From Paraprevotella sp. (lineage in GTDB: Bacteria; Bacteroidota; Bacteroidia; Bacteroidales; Bacteroidaceae), in the NCBI GenBank assembly GCA_017425765.1, contig JAFOXE010000255.1:1-8794 (forward strand): DNA of 8,794 bases. The letters are read 5' to 3'. A program made the position numbers and the translations under genes. Every line of letters begins with the position of its first letter. The first letter of the stretch is position 1. The notes below the pieces were generated by a model, which made no database searches, was not told where the DNA came from, and saw nothing but the letters and a program-made list of their open reading frames with translations. Positions 1 to 5,504 of this stretch are shown here, piece after piece.

Positions 1-1
1 A

Positions 2-373
2 TGCTTTGACGACGAACGCTTTGTGACGTACCAAAAACAGCAGCTGGACGCGCTGGAGCTGGCCTACTGCCTGACGGTGCACAAGAGCCAGGGCAGCGAG
101 TTTCCGGTAGTGGTGATGCCCGTGGTCGGCGGGCCGCCGATGTTGCTGACGAGAAATCTCTTTTATACGGCGATCACGCGTGCGCAGCAGATGGTGATTC
201 TGGTCGGAAACGGTGAGGTGGCACATATGATGACGGACAACAACAGACAGACCAAGAATAAAAGCATTGGGCACTGCCGACTTCTTGCAGTCAACTTCCT
301 TCCACTGTCCATTGCTTGTAAAATCCACTTCTGTTCCGTTCACAAGTACCACCTCGTATATAGTACCTTTTAA
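2..373 (+). CDS. RecD/RecD2-like DNA helicase, C-terminal fragment (5' end off window; native part ends near 256)
   Basis: The frame is open from the left edge, so the start lies outside the window. The fragment carries the UvrD_C_2-type end of a superfamily 1 helicase. A motif V-like block (LTVHKSQGSEFPVVV) is followed about 15 residues later by a motif VI-like block (RNLFYTAITRAQQMVILVG). These ATP- and DNA-contacting motifs are typical of the RecD2/exonuclease V alpha family, which unwinds DNA 5'-3' in repair. The family-like sequence stops after DNNRQTK (base 256), where relatives usually continue with a short Arg/Tyr-rich tail. The remaining 38 codons to the stop at 371-373 are only the antisense of the neighbouring PepSY-like gene. 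GC content is about 58% by hand count, well above the rest of the window. The fragment is probably not native to the adjacent genome, or was moved there. Family call is good; the exact helicase subtype is less sure. Confidence 0.75.
   Translation, partial: CFDDERFVTYQKQQLDALELAYCLTVHKSQGSEFPVVVMPVVGGPPMLLTRNLFYTAITRAQQMVILVGNGEVAHMMTDNNRQTKNKSIGHCRLLAVNFLPLSIACKIHFCSVHKYHLVYSTF
250..262. other. Junction between two unrelated truncated genes (rearrangement or assembly chimera)
   Basis: Helicase-like sequence on the plus strand ends at about base 256 and PepSY-like sequence on the minus strand ends at about base 257. Each gene loses its own C-terminal end exactly there and continues as antisense of the other. 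Base composition changes at the same point. The two frames share codon boundaries, and the helicase part contains no TTA, CTA or TCA codons in frame, so the minus-strand frame stays open to the window edge. I see no insertion-sequence ends, tRNA or obvious repeat at the joint. Confidence 0.65.
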
Positions 374-544
374 TAGTTCGCGGTCTATTTTAATGTAGGA
401 TATTTCTTGTCCAGGAAAGTTAGAACTTATTGACTTCTGAGCTTCTACCGGAAGTTTGCTCACATTGCGAGTAACCTTGTCACCTGCGTTTACTGATACG
501 AATGCCCAAAGGGCTAAAGCGATAAAACCTAAAAACTTTTTCAT
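257..544 (-). CDS. Secreted PepSY-like (BLIP-like fold) protein, 3'-truncated
   Basis: The start is ATG at 542-544, preceded by a strong Shine-Dalgarno. The 96 recognisable residues begin with a Sec signal peptide (MKKFLGFIALALWAFVSVNA, likely cut before GDK). One PepSY-like unit follows: LPVEAQKSISSNFPG, then YIKIDRE, YEVVLVNGTEVDF and NGQWKEVDCKKSAVPNAF. This matches the PepSY-like, beta-lactamase-inhibitor-like periplasmic proteins of Bacteroides relatives, which from memory are about 140-150 residues with two such units. Here the second unit is missing because sequence identity stops near base 257. The frame itself stays open to base 2 but from there is only antisense of the helicase. It lies 84 bp downstream of the histidine kinase on the same strand, which suggests, without proving, a role linked to envelope sensing. 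The molecular function of the family is unclear. It was found by reading the minus strand directly. Confidence 0.72.
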
Positions 545-551
545 AATTTTG

Positions 552-559
552 TCCTCCTT
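552..559 (-). promoter_or_regulatory. Strong Shine-Dalgarno of the PepSY-like gene
   Basis: Read on the minus strand, AAGGAGGA stands 7 bases before the ATG at 544. It fixes the start codon and is notable because the other genes here, such as gcvT and gcvH, have A/T-rich leaders without such a site, as is usual in Bacteroidota. Confidence 0.6.
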
Positions 560-576
560 GTTTAATTTTGATGATA

Positions 577-584
577 CAAAGGAA
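577..584 (-). promoter_or_regulatory. Possible promoter (-7 element) for the PepSY-like gene
   Basis: The minus strand reads TTCCTTTGTATCATC, one base off the Bacteroidota -7 consensus TAnnTTTG, placed 32 bases upstream of the PepSY-like ATG. I find no good -33 TTTG at the expected distance. It would allow the gene to be transcribed apart from the upstream two-component operon. Confidence 0.35.
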
Positions 585-628
585 ATGTTCAAATCTGGAA
601 AGAATTTGGATTATTTGCTCATCTGTAA

Positions 629-1903
629 CTAATTTACATTATTTAACACAAATACATGCATGCCCATTTGATAAGAATAAGTTAGGCTTATACCATATAA
701 CTCGGCCACCGATTTTACTATAGAAAGTCCCAAACCATTTGATTCTTTATTCTTGGAGTTCTTATGATAGAATCGTGTAAAAATTCTATCCTCATCTAAA
801 GGTTCCTCTCCGCTGTTACTGATACGAACCTCATCCGGTCGAATTGTAAGTTGTATGGTTCCCCCTTGTGGAGTATAGACAAATGCATTTTTTATTAAAT
901 TGTCAAATAGAACGCGGGCCAACGACTCGTCCATATTGATGATGCAGATACCGGCTTCATCCCACACCACGCTTACACTTTTTTCATCATAGATGTCTTG
1001 CATCATTTGAACTGAATTGTGCAGCATACGATTCAGTTCTATAGGTGCAGACTCCGTAAACTGACCATTATTTATGCGTGAAAGTAGCAACAACGATTTG
1101 TTAAGATGCACCACTCGATTCAATTGACCGAACAGCTGGTCGATGTATTGAAGTTGTTCTTCATTCAACTCCTCGCTGTCAGCTAATAGTTCCAGTTTAC
1201 CGCGTATCACGGCCAAAGGCGTCTGTAACTCATGAGCGGCATTTTCTATAAATTCCTTTTGCTCGACGTAAGCCTTCTCGCTACGTTTAGTCATGGATAG
1301 CGCTGCCTCGTTCAAACGATTAAATTCATGAATCTGTGTGTCGTTTTCCAATTCAGGAACAGGTTTTCCGGGCAACACATTATCGAGCCAATGCAGCAAT
1401 CGGTTCAACGGACGAAATACACGATTCAGAACCAACCTTGTGCCCAATGCAACACATAACCAGACTACGACAAAGAGAATCGCCAAACAAATAAGTATGG
1501 CCTCCACCATATCGTCACGCTCTAAGGTAGACTGCATTATCTTCATCTCATAGAAGTTGCCGTCCGGCGCTTTGAACGACGAACTCATAACACGCACCGG
1601 CTCGTATTCGTTCTCTATTTCAATATATCTCAACGAATCATAAAAACGGTCTTCATAATTCATCCCCTCAAGGTACGTAAGCGGTCGAATAGTATAGCTG
1701 TGCAGTGCGCACGCGTTGTGCGTAATTTGTTCCGGATGTTGCAATGTCATTTTCACGAGTTGTGCACGCGTATTGGCCAACGCATCATCGGTTTCGTCCA
1801 TTACTTCGTTTATAATGGTAAAGTAGAACAAAGCACCCCACGCAAGCATAAGCACAAACGCCACGGCTGAGATGCCTCGATGCGTATAATGTACGAGTTT
1901 CAT
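629..1903 (-). CDS. Sensor histidine kinase of a two-component system
   Basis: A 424-residue inner-membrane sensor kinase. A first membrane segment (about residues 11-31), a periplasmic loop of about 100 residues, and a second membrane segment (about 134-155) are followed by a HAMP-like linker and the kinase core. The H-box is FIENAAHELQTPLAVI, with His224 the predicted phosphorylation site. The N-box is LFDNLIKNAFVYT (about 333-344). The G2 box is SNGLGLSIV (about 388-396). The position usually occupied by Asp in the G1 box is Asn363 (ISNSGEEP), a variant I recall from other Bacteroidota kinases. The length is normal. The ATG overlaps the stop of the response regulator by four bases (ATGA), so the two are translationally coupled and should form a cognate pair. 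The signal is unknown. The downstream PepSY-like secreted protein hints at an envelope or extracellular cue, but this is inference. Confidence 0.93.
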   Translation of the reverse strand: MKLVHYTHRGISAVAFVLMLAWGALFYFTIINEVMDETDDALANTRAQLVKMTLQHPEQITHNACALHSYTIRPLTYLEGMNYEDRFYDSLRYIEIENEYEPVRVMSSSFKAPDGNFYEMKIMQSTLERDDMVEAILICLAILFVVVWLCVALGTRLVLNRVFRPLNRLLHWLDNVLPGKPVPELENDTQIHEFNRLNEAALSMTKRSEKAYVEQKEFIENAAHELQTPLAVIRGKLELLADSEELNEEQLQYIDQLFGQLNRVVHLNKSLLLLSRINNGQFTESAPIELNRMLHNSVQMMQDIYDEKSVSVVWDEAGICIINMDESLARVLFDNLIKNAFVYTPQGGTIQLTIRPDEVRISNSGEEPLDEDRIFTRFYHKNSKNKESNGLGLSIVKSVAELYGISLTYSYQMGMHVFVLNNVN

Positions 1904-2601
1904 AATTTACTATCCTCTGCGATTTCGTTATAAATGAGTTTATATCCGAATCCATACACTGCTTTCAATTCGGCCTGGGCTTGGGCATCCTTCAATTTCT
2001 TCCTCAAGTTTTTCATTTGCGAATAGATGAAATCAAGACTGTCGGCTTGATCTATATGGTCGCCCCACACCGACTCTGCCAAAGCCGTTTTATTTATCAA
2101 ACGATTTGGGTTGCTTACCAAATAGTACAACAAATCGTATTCCTTGCGATTCAGTTTTAAGTCTGCATCATTCACAACCACGCGACGCTCATTGGGATGC
2201 AAGGATAGATTTCCTAGATCTATGCTTGTGTGTCCTCCCACTTGTTTTCGACGCACTACGGATTTTACACGGGCTATCAGCTCGGCCAAGTGAAAGGGTT
2301 TAGCCAAATAATCATCGGCTCCTAACTCCAAGCCTCTCACCTTATCCTCAATAGAATCTTTTGCCGAAATAATAATGACACTCTCAGCTTTTTTATGGCG
2401 CTTCAACGAAGCCAACACCGAAAGGCCATCGCCATCGGGCAACATGATGTCGAGCAGTACACAATCGTAATCGTAATCGTTGATTTTGCTCAACGCTGCA
2501 CGATAGGTGGACGCACATTCCACTCGGATTTCACTTCGAGCCAAAGCCTCCTTTATGGTGTGCTGTAACGCGTCATCGTCTTCAATCAACAAAATTTTCA
2601 T
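1900..2601 (-). CDS. OmpR/PhoB-family response regulator
   Basis: A 233-residue DNA-binding response regulator, partner of the kinase encoded directly downstream. The receiver domain (1 to about 118) has the acidic pair Asp8/Asp9, phosphoacceptor Asp51 (VLLDIMLPDGDG), the switch Ser79 and Lys101 in the KPF motif. A winged-helix trans_reg_C domain follows (about 127-222), with the conserved LNRKEYDLLYYLV segment, a recognition-helix region around DFIYSQMKNLRKKL, and the terminal hairpin VYGFGYKL. All key residues are present and the length is standard, so it should be functional. It is the first gene of the minus-strand operon, with a TATATTTG promoter element 41 bases before its ATG. It sits divergently from the lplA-gcv operon. 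Regulators of this type often bind their own upstream region, so control of either direction is possible, but the sequence does not show it. Confidence 0.95.
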   Translation of the reverse strand: MKILLIEDDDALQHTIKEALARSEIRVECASTYRAALSKINDYDYDCVLLDIMLPDGDGLSVLASLKRHKKAESVIIISAKDSIEDKVRGLELGADDYLAKPFHLAELIARVKSVVRRKQVGGHTSIDLGNLSLHPNERRVVVNDADLKLNRKEYDLLYYLVSNPNRLINKTALAESVWGDHIDQADSLDFIYSQMKNLRKKLKDAQAQAELKAVYGFGYKLIYNEIAEDSKL

Positions 2602-2642
2602 ATTCGTGCTTCATTTATAAATATGTAGGTAAATTCCTGTGT

Positions 2643-2650
2643 CAAATATA
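2643..2650 (-). promoter_or_regulatory. Bacteroidota-type promoter of the two-component operon (-7 TATATTTG)
   Basis: The minus strand reads TATATTTG, an exact match to the TAnnTTTG -7 element used by the Bacteroidota primary sigma factor. A partial -33 match, GTTG, lies 21 bases upstream (2672-2675). Transcription would start near 2636, giving a leader of about 35 bases to the response regulator ATG at 2601. Confidence 0.55.
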
Positions 2651-2757
2651 AAAAGAAAGAACTAAAATAACCAACGGCAACAACTTATTTTATAAACTTT
2701 ATACTTTTAGAAACTCAACACCTTTTTTCATGCTCGCCATCTAACCTCAAAACACAC

Positions 2758-2783
2758 GTACGTCTTGATGCATCAAGGCGTAC
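2758..2783. repeat. 26-bp near-perfect palindrome (candidate operator or hairpin)
   Basis: The core CTTGATGCATCAAG (2764-2777) is a perfect 14-bp palindrome. It is flanked by one T/G mismatch and then by perfect arms GTACG (2758-2762) and CGTAC (2779-2783). As RNA it would fold into an 11-bp stem (one U-G pair) with a UGCA loop, but no T-run follows in either direction, so it does not look like a terminator. Its place between divergent promoters suits a binding site for a dimeric regulator. Confidence 0.6.
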
Positions 2784-2932
2784 AACTTAATTAAAGAAGA
2801 CGAGCGTGTAGTGACCATCCACACCACGGTGTCTTTTTCAGATTCCCGTCGTGTGCGTCAACGACAAAGGACATGTAACGTATTAACATTTTTTCATCCG
2901 CATGAAACAAAAAATAGCATCTAAAAAAATAT

Positions 2933-2979
2933 CCTTTTCAAAAAGGTTTTCTATATTTGGAGGGTCGTCTAAAAGGTTT
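2933..2979 (+). repeat. AAAAGG repeats around the lplA-gcv promoter
   Basis: CCTTTT and AAAAGG (2933-2946) form a 6-bp inverted repeat with a 2-base centre. The sequence AAAAGGTTT occurs at 2941-2949 and again at 2971-2979, exactly 30 bases apart, on either side of the -7 element. This is a possible operator for control of the glycine cleavage operon. The region is A/T-rich, so chance is a real alternative. Confidence 0.35.
2952..2959 (+). promoter_or_regulatory. Bacteroidota-type promoter of the lplA-gcv-lpd operon (-7 TATATTTG)
   Basis: Exact TAnnTTTG match placed 25 bases before the lplA ATG. Transcription would begin near 2966 and leave a leader of about 19 bases. No -33 TTTG is seen at the usual 19-21 base distance, so the promoter may be weak or need an activator. 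Confidence 0.55.
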
Positions 2980-2984
2980 GTGTC

Positions 2985-3959
2985 ATGACACATATTCTAT
3001 TACCACAGGAAACACCTCGCAGGCTGGTATTCTACCTAGCCATGGAAGAATATGTGGCACAACACATCAAAGCATCCGATTGTTTTTTTATCTGGCAAGT
3101 GTCGCCCACCGTCATCTTCGGGCGCAACCAAACACTTGAGGCAGAAGTGAACGTAGACTTCTGCAAAGCAGAGGGAATAGCTCTGTATCGCCGAAAAAGC
3201 GGTGGAGGATGTGTATACTCCGACGAGGGCAATTTGATGCTTTCCTATATATGCGAAGGACAACCCGTAGGCTTCGTGTTTGACCGTTATTTGCGTCGTA
3301 TGGCACACGTATTGCAACGAGCAGGAATCGATGTGCAGGTGTCGGGGCGTAACGATCTTATAATCGGCCAACGCAAAGTGTCGGGAAACGCATTCTATCA
3401 GCTACCACACCGCAACATTGTACATGGAACGTTACTTCACCACAGCGACTTCGAGCGGATGCAAAAGGCCATCACCCCATCCATACAAAAACTACAAAGC
3501 AAAGGTGTACCCTCGGTGCGTAGCCGAGTGACCAATCTGTGCGAACACACCGACATGCCCCTCGATGCATTGAAACAACATATTGTAAACGAACTCTGCA
3601 CCCACTCTCTTACACTCACCGAGGAGGATGTAAAAGCCATTGAGGACATAGAGCAAACGTATCTGCAAGAAGACTTCATTAAAGGACGACGCCCACACTA
3701 TACCCTTACCCGTCAGGCGCGTGTGCAGCATGTTGGCAGCGTATGCACAGACATTGAACTTAAGGGAGAACGCATACGAAGCATCTGTCTTACTGGTGAC
3801 TTCTTCGATCTGCAAGACTTACACACCGAACTTAACAGATTATTGTACAAATGTGCTTATAATAAAGAGGAGATAATACAGGCTACAAGCCATTTTCACA
3901 TGGAAAACTATGTGCGCAACCTCACAACCCAAGACTGGATTAACACCTTATTTGATTAA
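2985..3959 (+). CDS. lplA: Lipoate-protein ligase A
   Basis: Activates free lipoate with ATP to lipoyl-AMP and transfers it to the target lysine of lipoyl domains, here most obviously GcvH encoded two genes downstream. The 324-residue protein is a full two-domain ligase, slightly shorter than the E. coli enzyme. The catalytic domain shows RRKSGGGCVYSDEGN (69-83), GRNDL (121-125), the lysine of the IGQRKVSGNAFYQ motif (Lys131, equivalent to the lipoyl-AMP-binding lysine), HGTLL (147-151) and SKGVPSVRSRVTNL (172-185). A C-terminal accessory domain follows (about 245-324), so a separate LplB is not needed. The ATG at 2985 fits the -7 promoter element 25 bases upstream and places the family N-terminus correctly. 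It is the first gene of the operon and ends 21 bases before gcvT, which ties its role to the glycine cleavage system. Confidence 0.93.
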   Translation: MTHILLPQETPRRLVFYLAMEEYVAQHIKASDCFFIWQVSPTVIFGRNQTLEAEVNVDFCKAEGIALYRRKSGGGCVYSDEGNLMLSYICEGQPVGFVFDRYLRRMAHVLQRAGIDVQVSGRNDLIIGQRKVSGNAFYQLPHRNIVHGTLLHHSDFERMQKAITPSIQKLQSKGVPSVRSRVTNLCEHTDMPLDALKQHIVNELCTHSLTLTEEDVKAIEDIEQTYLQEDFIKGRRPHYTLTRQARVQHVGSVCTDIELKGERIRSICLTGDFFDLQDLHTELNRLLYKCAYNKEEIIQATSHFHMENYVRNLTTQDWINTLFD

Positions 3960-3980
3960 CCTTATTAACACCCCACGAAC

Positions 3981-5078
3981 ATGGAAAACATTAAACAAAC
4001 ATGCCTTTACGACCAACACGTGGCAATGAACGCACAAATGAGTCCCTTCGGCGGATTCATGATGCCCATACAATATAGCTCCATCATAGCCGAGCACGAA
4101 GCCGTAAGAAACAACGTTGGTATGTTCGATGTATCGCACATGGGCGAAGTGTTTATCTGTGGCCCCGATGCCACTCGTTTCGTCAACCATATCTTTACCA
4201 ACCAAGTAGCGGGAATGCCGGCAGGCAAGATTCTCTATGGCATGATGCTTTATCCCAACGGTGGTGTGGTGGACGACTTATTGGTGTATAAAATGCAAGC
4301 ACCCGATTTATATTTGTTGGTAGTGAATGCATCTAATATAGAAAAAGATGTGGAATGGATTCGGGAGCAAAGCACCGGATACGATGTGGAAATTCGTAAC
4401 GAGTCGGACACATGGGGCGAAATAGCCCTTCAAGGCCCGCAATCGGAACGCATTATGACCGAAGTGCTAAACATGCCTGTAGCCGAACTCGCGTTCTACA
4501 CATTTAGTGAACTTACCTACAAAGGAGAATCTATCATCGTGAGCCGCACCGGTTACACTGGTGAGGACGGCTTTGAAATCTATGCCTCCACTACTCTAAC
4601 ACAAAGTCTATGGGATAAATTATATAAAGAGGCACAAGTAACTCCTTGTGGATTGGGATGTCGCGATACACTACGCTTTGAAGTGGGTCTGCCACTATAC
4701 GGGCACGAACTCAGTTCCGACATAACCCCGATTGAAGCCGGCTTGGGAATCTTCGTCAAAACGGACAAGGAGGAATTCATTGGTAAAGAGGCTATCGCAA
4801 CACAAAAAGAGAACGGTGTGCAAAAGAAACTTGTAGGTATAGAATTGCAAGACAAGGCCATACCGAGAGCCGGATACGATGTAGAAATAGACGGTATAGT
4901 CATCGGACAAGTAACCACTGGTTACCACACCATTTCTACCGACAAGAGTGTGTGCATGGCACTCATTGCATCGCAATATGCCACAATTGGAACCGAGGTG
5001 GACATTCGCATACGCAAAAAGACATTCAAAGGAAACGTCTGTCGCAAACGTTTCTACGAGAAGAACTATAAGAAATAA
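3981..5078 (+). CDS. gcvT: Glycine cleavage system T-protein (aminomethyltransferase)
   Basis: Takes the aminomethyl group from the lipoyl arm of GcvH, releases ammonia and passes the one-carbon unit to tetrahydrofolate, making 5,10-methylene-THF. The 365 residues match the usual family length. Visible family motifs are FGGFMMPIQYSSI (23-35), the MFDVSHMGE block (48-56), GGVVDDLLVY with the conserved acidic pair Asp98/Asp99 that holds the catalytic Asp, the folate-domain motif RTGYTGEDGFEIY (189-201), GLGCRDTLRFEVGLPLYGHEL (224-244 region) and PIEAGLGIFVK (250-260). A C-terminal beta-barrel domain follows. The start ATG at 3981 has no Shine-Dalgarno but an A/C-rich leader, as in many Bacteroidota genes. 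The gene lies between lplA and gcvH in one operon. Confidence 0.96.
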   Translation: MENIKQTCLYDQHVAMNAQMSPFGGFMMPIQYSSIIAEHEAVRNNVGMFDVSHMGEVFICGPDATRFVNHIFTNQVAGMPAGKILYGMMLYPNGGVVDDLLVYKMQAPDLYLLVVNASNIEKDVEWIREQSTGYDVEIRNESDTWGEIALQGPQSERIMTEVLNMPVAELAFYTFSELTYKGESIIVSRTGYTGEDGFEIYASTTLTQSLWDKLYKEAQVTPCGLGCRDTLRFEVGLPLYGHELSSDITPIEAGLGIFVKTDKEEFIGKEAIATQKENGVQKKLVGIELQDKAIPRAGYDVEIDGIVIGQVTTGYHTISTDKSVCMALIASQYATIGTEVDIRIRKKTFKGNVCRKRFYEKNYKK

Positions 5079-5111
5079 CCTATATACATTAACCTATTAA
5101 AATCTGAAATC

Positions 5112-5492
5112 ATGAACGAAGTAATTAAAGGTCTGTACTACAGCGAATCACACGAATGGATAAAAATTGAAGGAAACATCGGTATCATCGGAATTACGGA
5201 TCATGCACAACATGCCCTGGGCAATATTGTGTATGTGGATATGCCAGAAACCGACGACGAGGTGACCAAAGACGAGGACTTTGGTGCTGTGGAAAGCGTG
5301 AAAGCAGCAAGCGATTTGATATCACCCGTATCCGGTGTTGTAACCGAGGTGAACGAAGCCTTGCAAGACAACCCCGGTCTTATCAACGAAAACGCTTACG
5401 AGAATTGGATTATAAAGGTAGAGCTCAGTAATCCCGAAGAACTTGAAAGTTTGCTCGATGCCGACGCCTACCAAGCCTTGTGCAACCCCTAA
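5112..5492 (+). CDS. gcvH: Glycine cleavage system H-protein (lipoyl carrier)
   Basis: The small lipoylated carrier that shuttles the aminomethyl intermediate between the P-, T- and L-proteins. At 126 residues it is of typical length. The fold begins with YYSESHEWIKIEGNIGIIGIT and the lipoylation site is Lys64 in ESVKAASDL, the family hallmark. SPVSGVVTEVN and the Asn-Pro-Gly-Leu-Ile-Asn segment (about 92-97) complete the hammerhead domain. The ATG at 5112 is preceded by an A/T-rich leader with no Shine-Dalgarno. The 33-base gap after gcvT is the largest in the operon, yet no terminator or promoter stands out there. LplA, encoded upstream, is the likely enzyme that lipoylates it. Confidence 0.97.
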   Translation: MNEVIKGLYYSESHEWIKIEGNIGIIGITDHAQHALGNIVYVDMPETDDEVTKDEDFGAVESVKAASDLISPVSGVVTEVNEALQDNPGLINENAYENWIIKVELSNPEELESLLDADAYQALCNP

Positions 5493-5504
5493 TCTTTGAA
5501 CCTT

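Larger units (their letters stand above)
2602..2984. other. Divergent intergenic region between the two-component operon and the glycine cleavage operon
   Basis: These 383 bases hold no credible coding sequence; the short ATG frames, such as the one at 2901 (MKQKIA, stop), are trivial. The region contains a minus-strand promoter element near 2643, a 26-bp palindrome at 2758-2783, weak small inverted repeats at 2821-2832 and 2848-2865, and the plus-strand promoter with flanking repeats at 2933-2979. I recognise no tRNA, no T-box and no glycine riboswitch. Confidence 0.7.

Noticed and set aside
2..256. Minus-strand frame continuing from the PepSY-like gene to the left edge as a longer protein
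   Set aside because: It is antisense of conserved helicase motifs. It stays open only because GC-rich codons leave no TTA, CTA or TCA in the helicase frame.
257..373. C-terminal 38 codons of the plus-strand helicase frame as genuine helicase sequence
   Set aside because: They are the exact antisense of the PepSY-like gene and show none of the expected helicase tail.
2463..2481. Tandem AATCGT repeats
   Set aside because: They lie in the response regulator receiver domain and simply encode Asn-Asp-Tyr-Asp-Tyr-Asp in a normal loop; only about three units.
2821..2838. ACACC/GGTGT hairpin followed by a T-run as a terminator
   Set aside because: The stem is only 4-5 bp and the loop would be too small. 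No plus-strand gene ends upstream that would need it.
2848..2865. GTCGT/ACGAC inverted repeat with an 8-base spacer
   Set aside because: The arms are only 5 bp, a size expected by chance in this length of sequence.
2957..3139. 60-codon plus-strand frame overlapping the lplA start
   Set aside because: It starts from a non-ATG codon, has no family resemblance, and shadows the well-supported lplA frame.
3036..3371. 111-codon minus-strand frame inside lplA
   Set aside because: It is antisense to the conserved ligase motifs. No signal peptide, domain or promoter supports it. The same holds for the other minus-strand frames inside the gcv genes.
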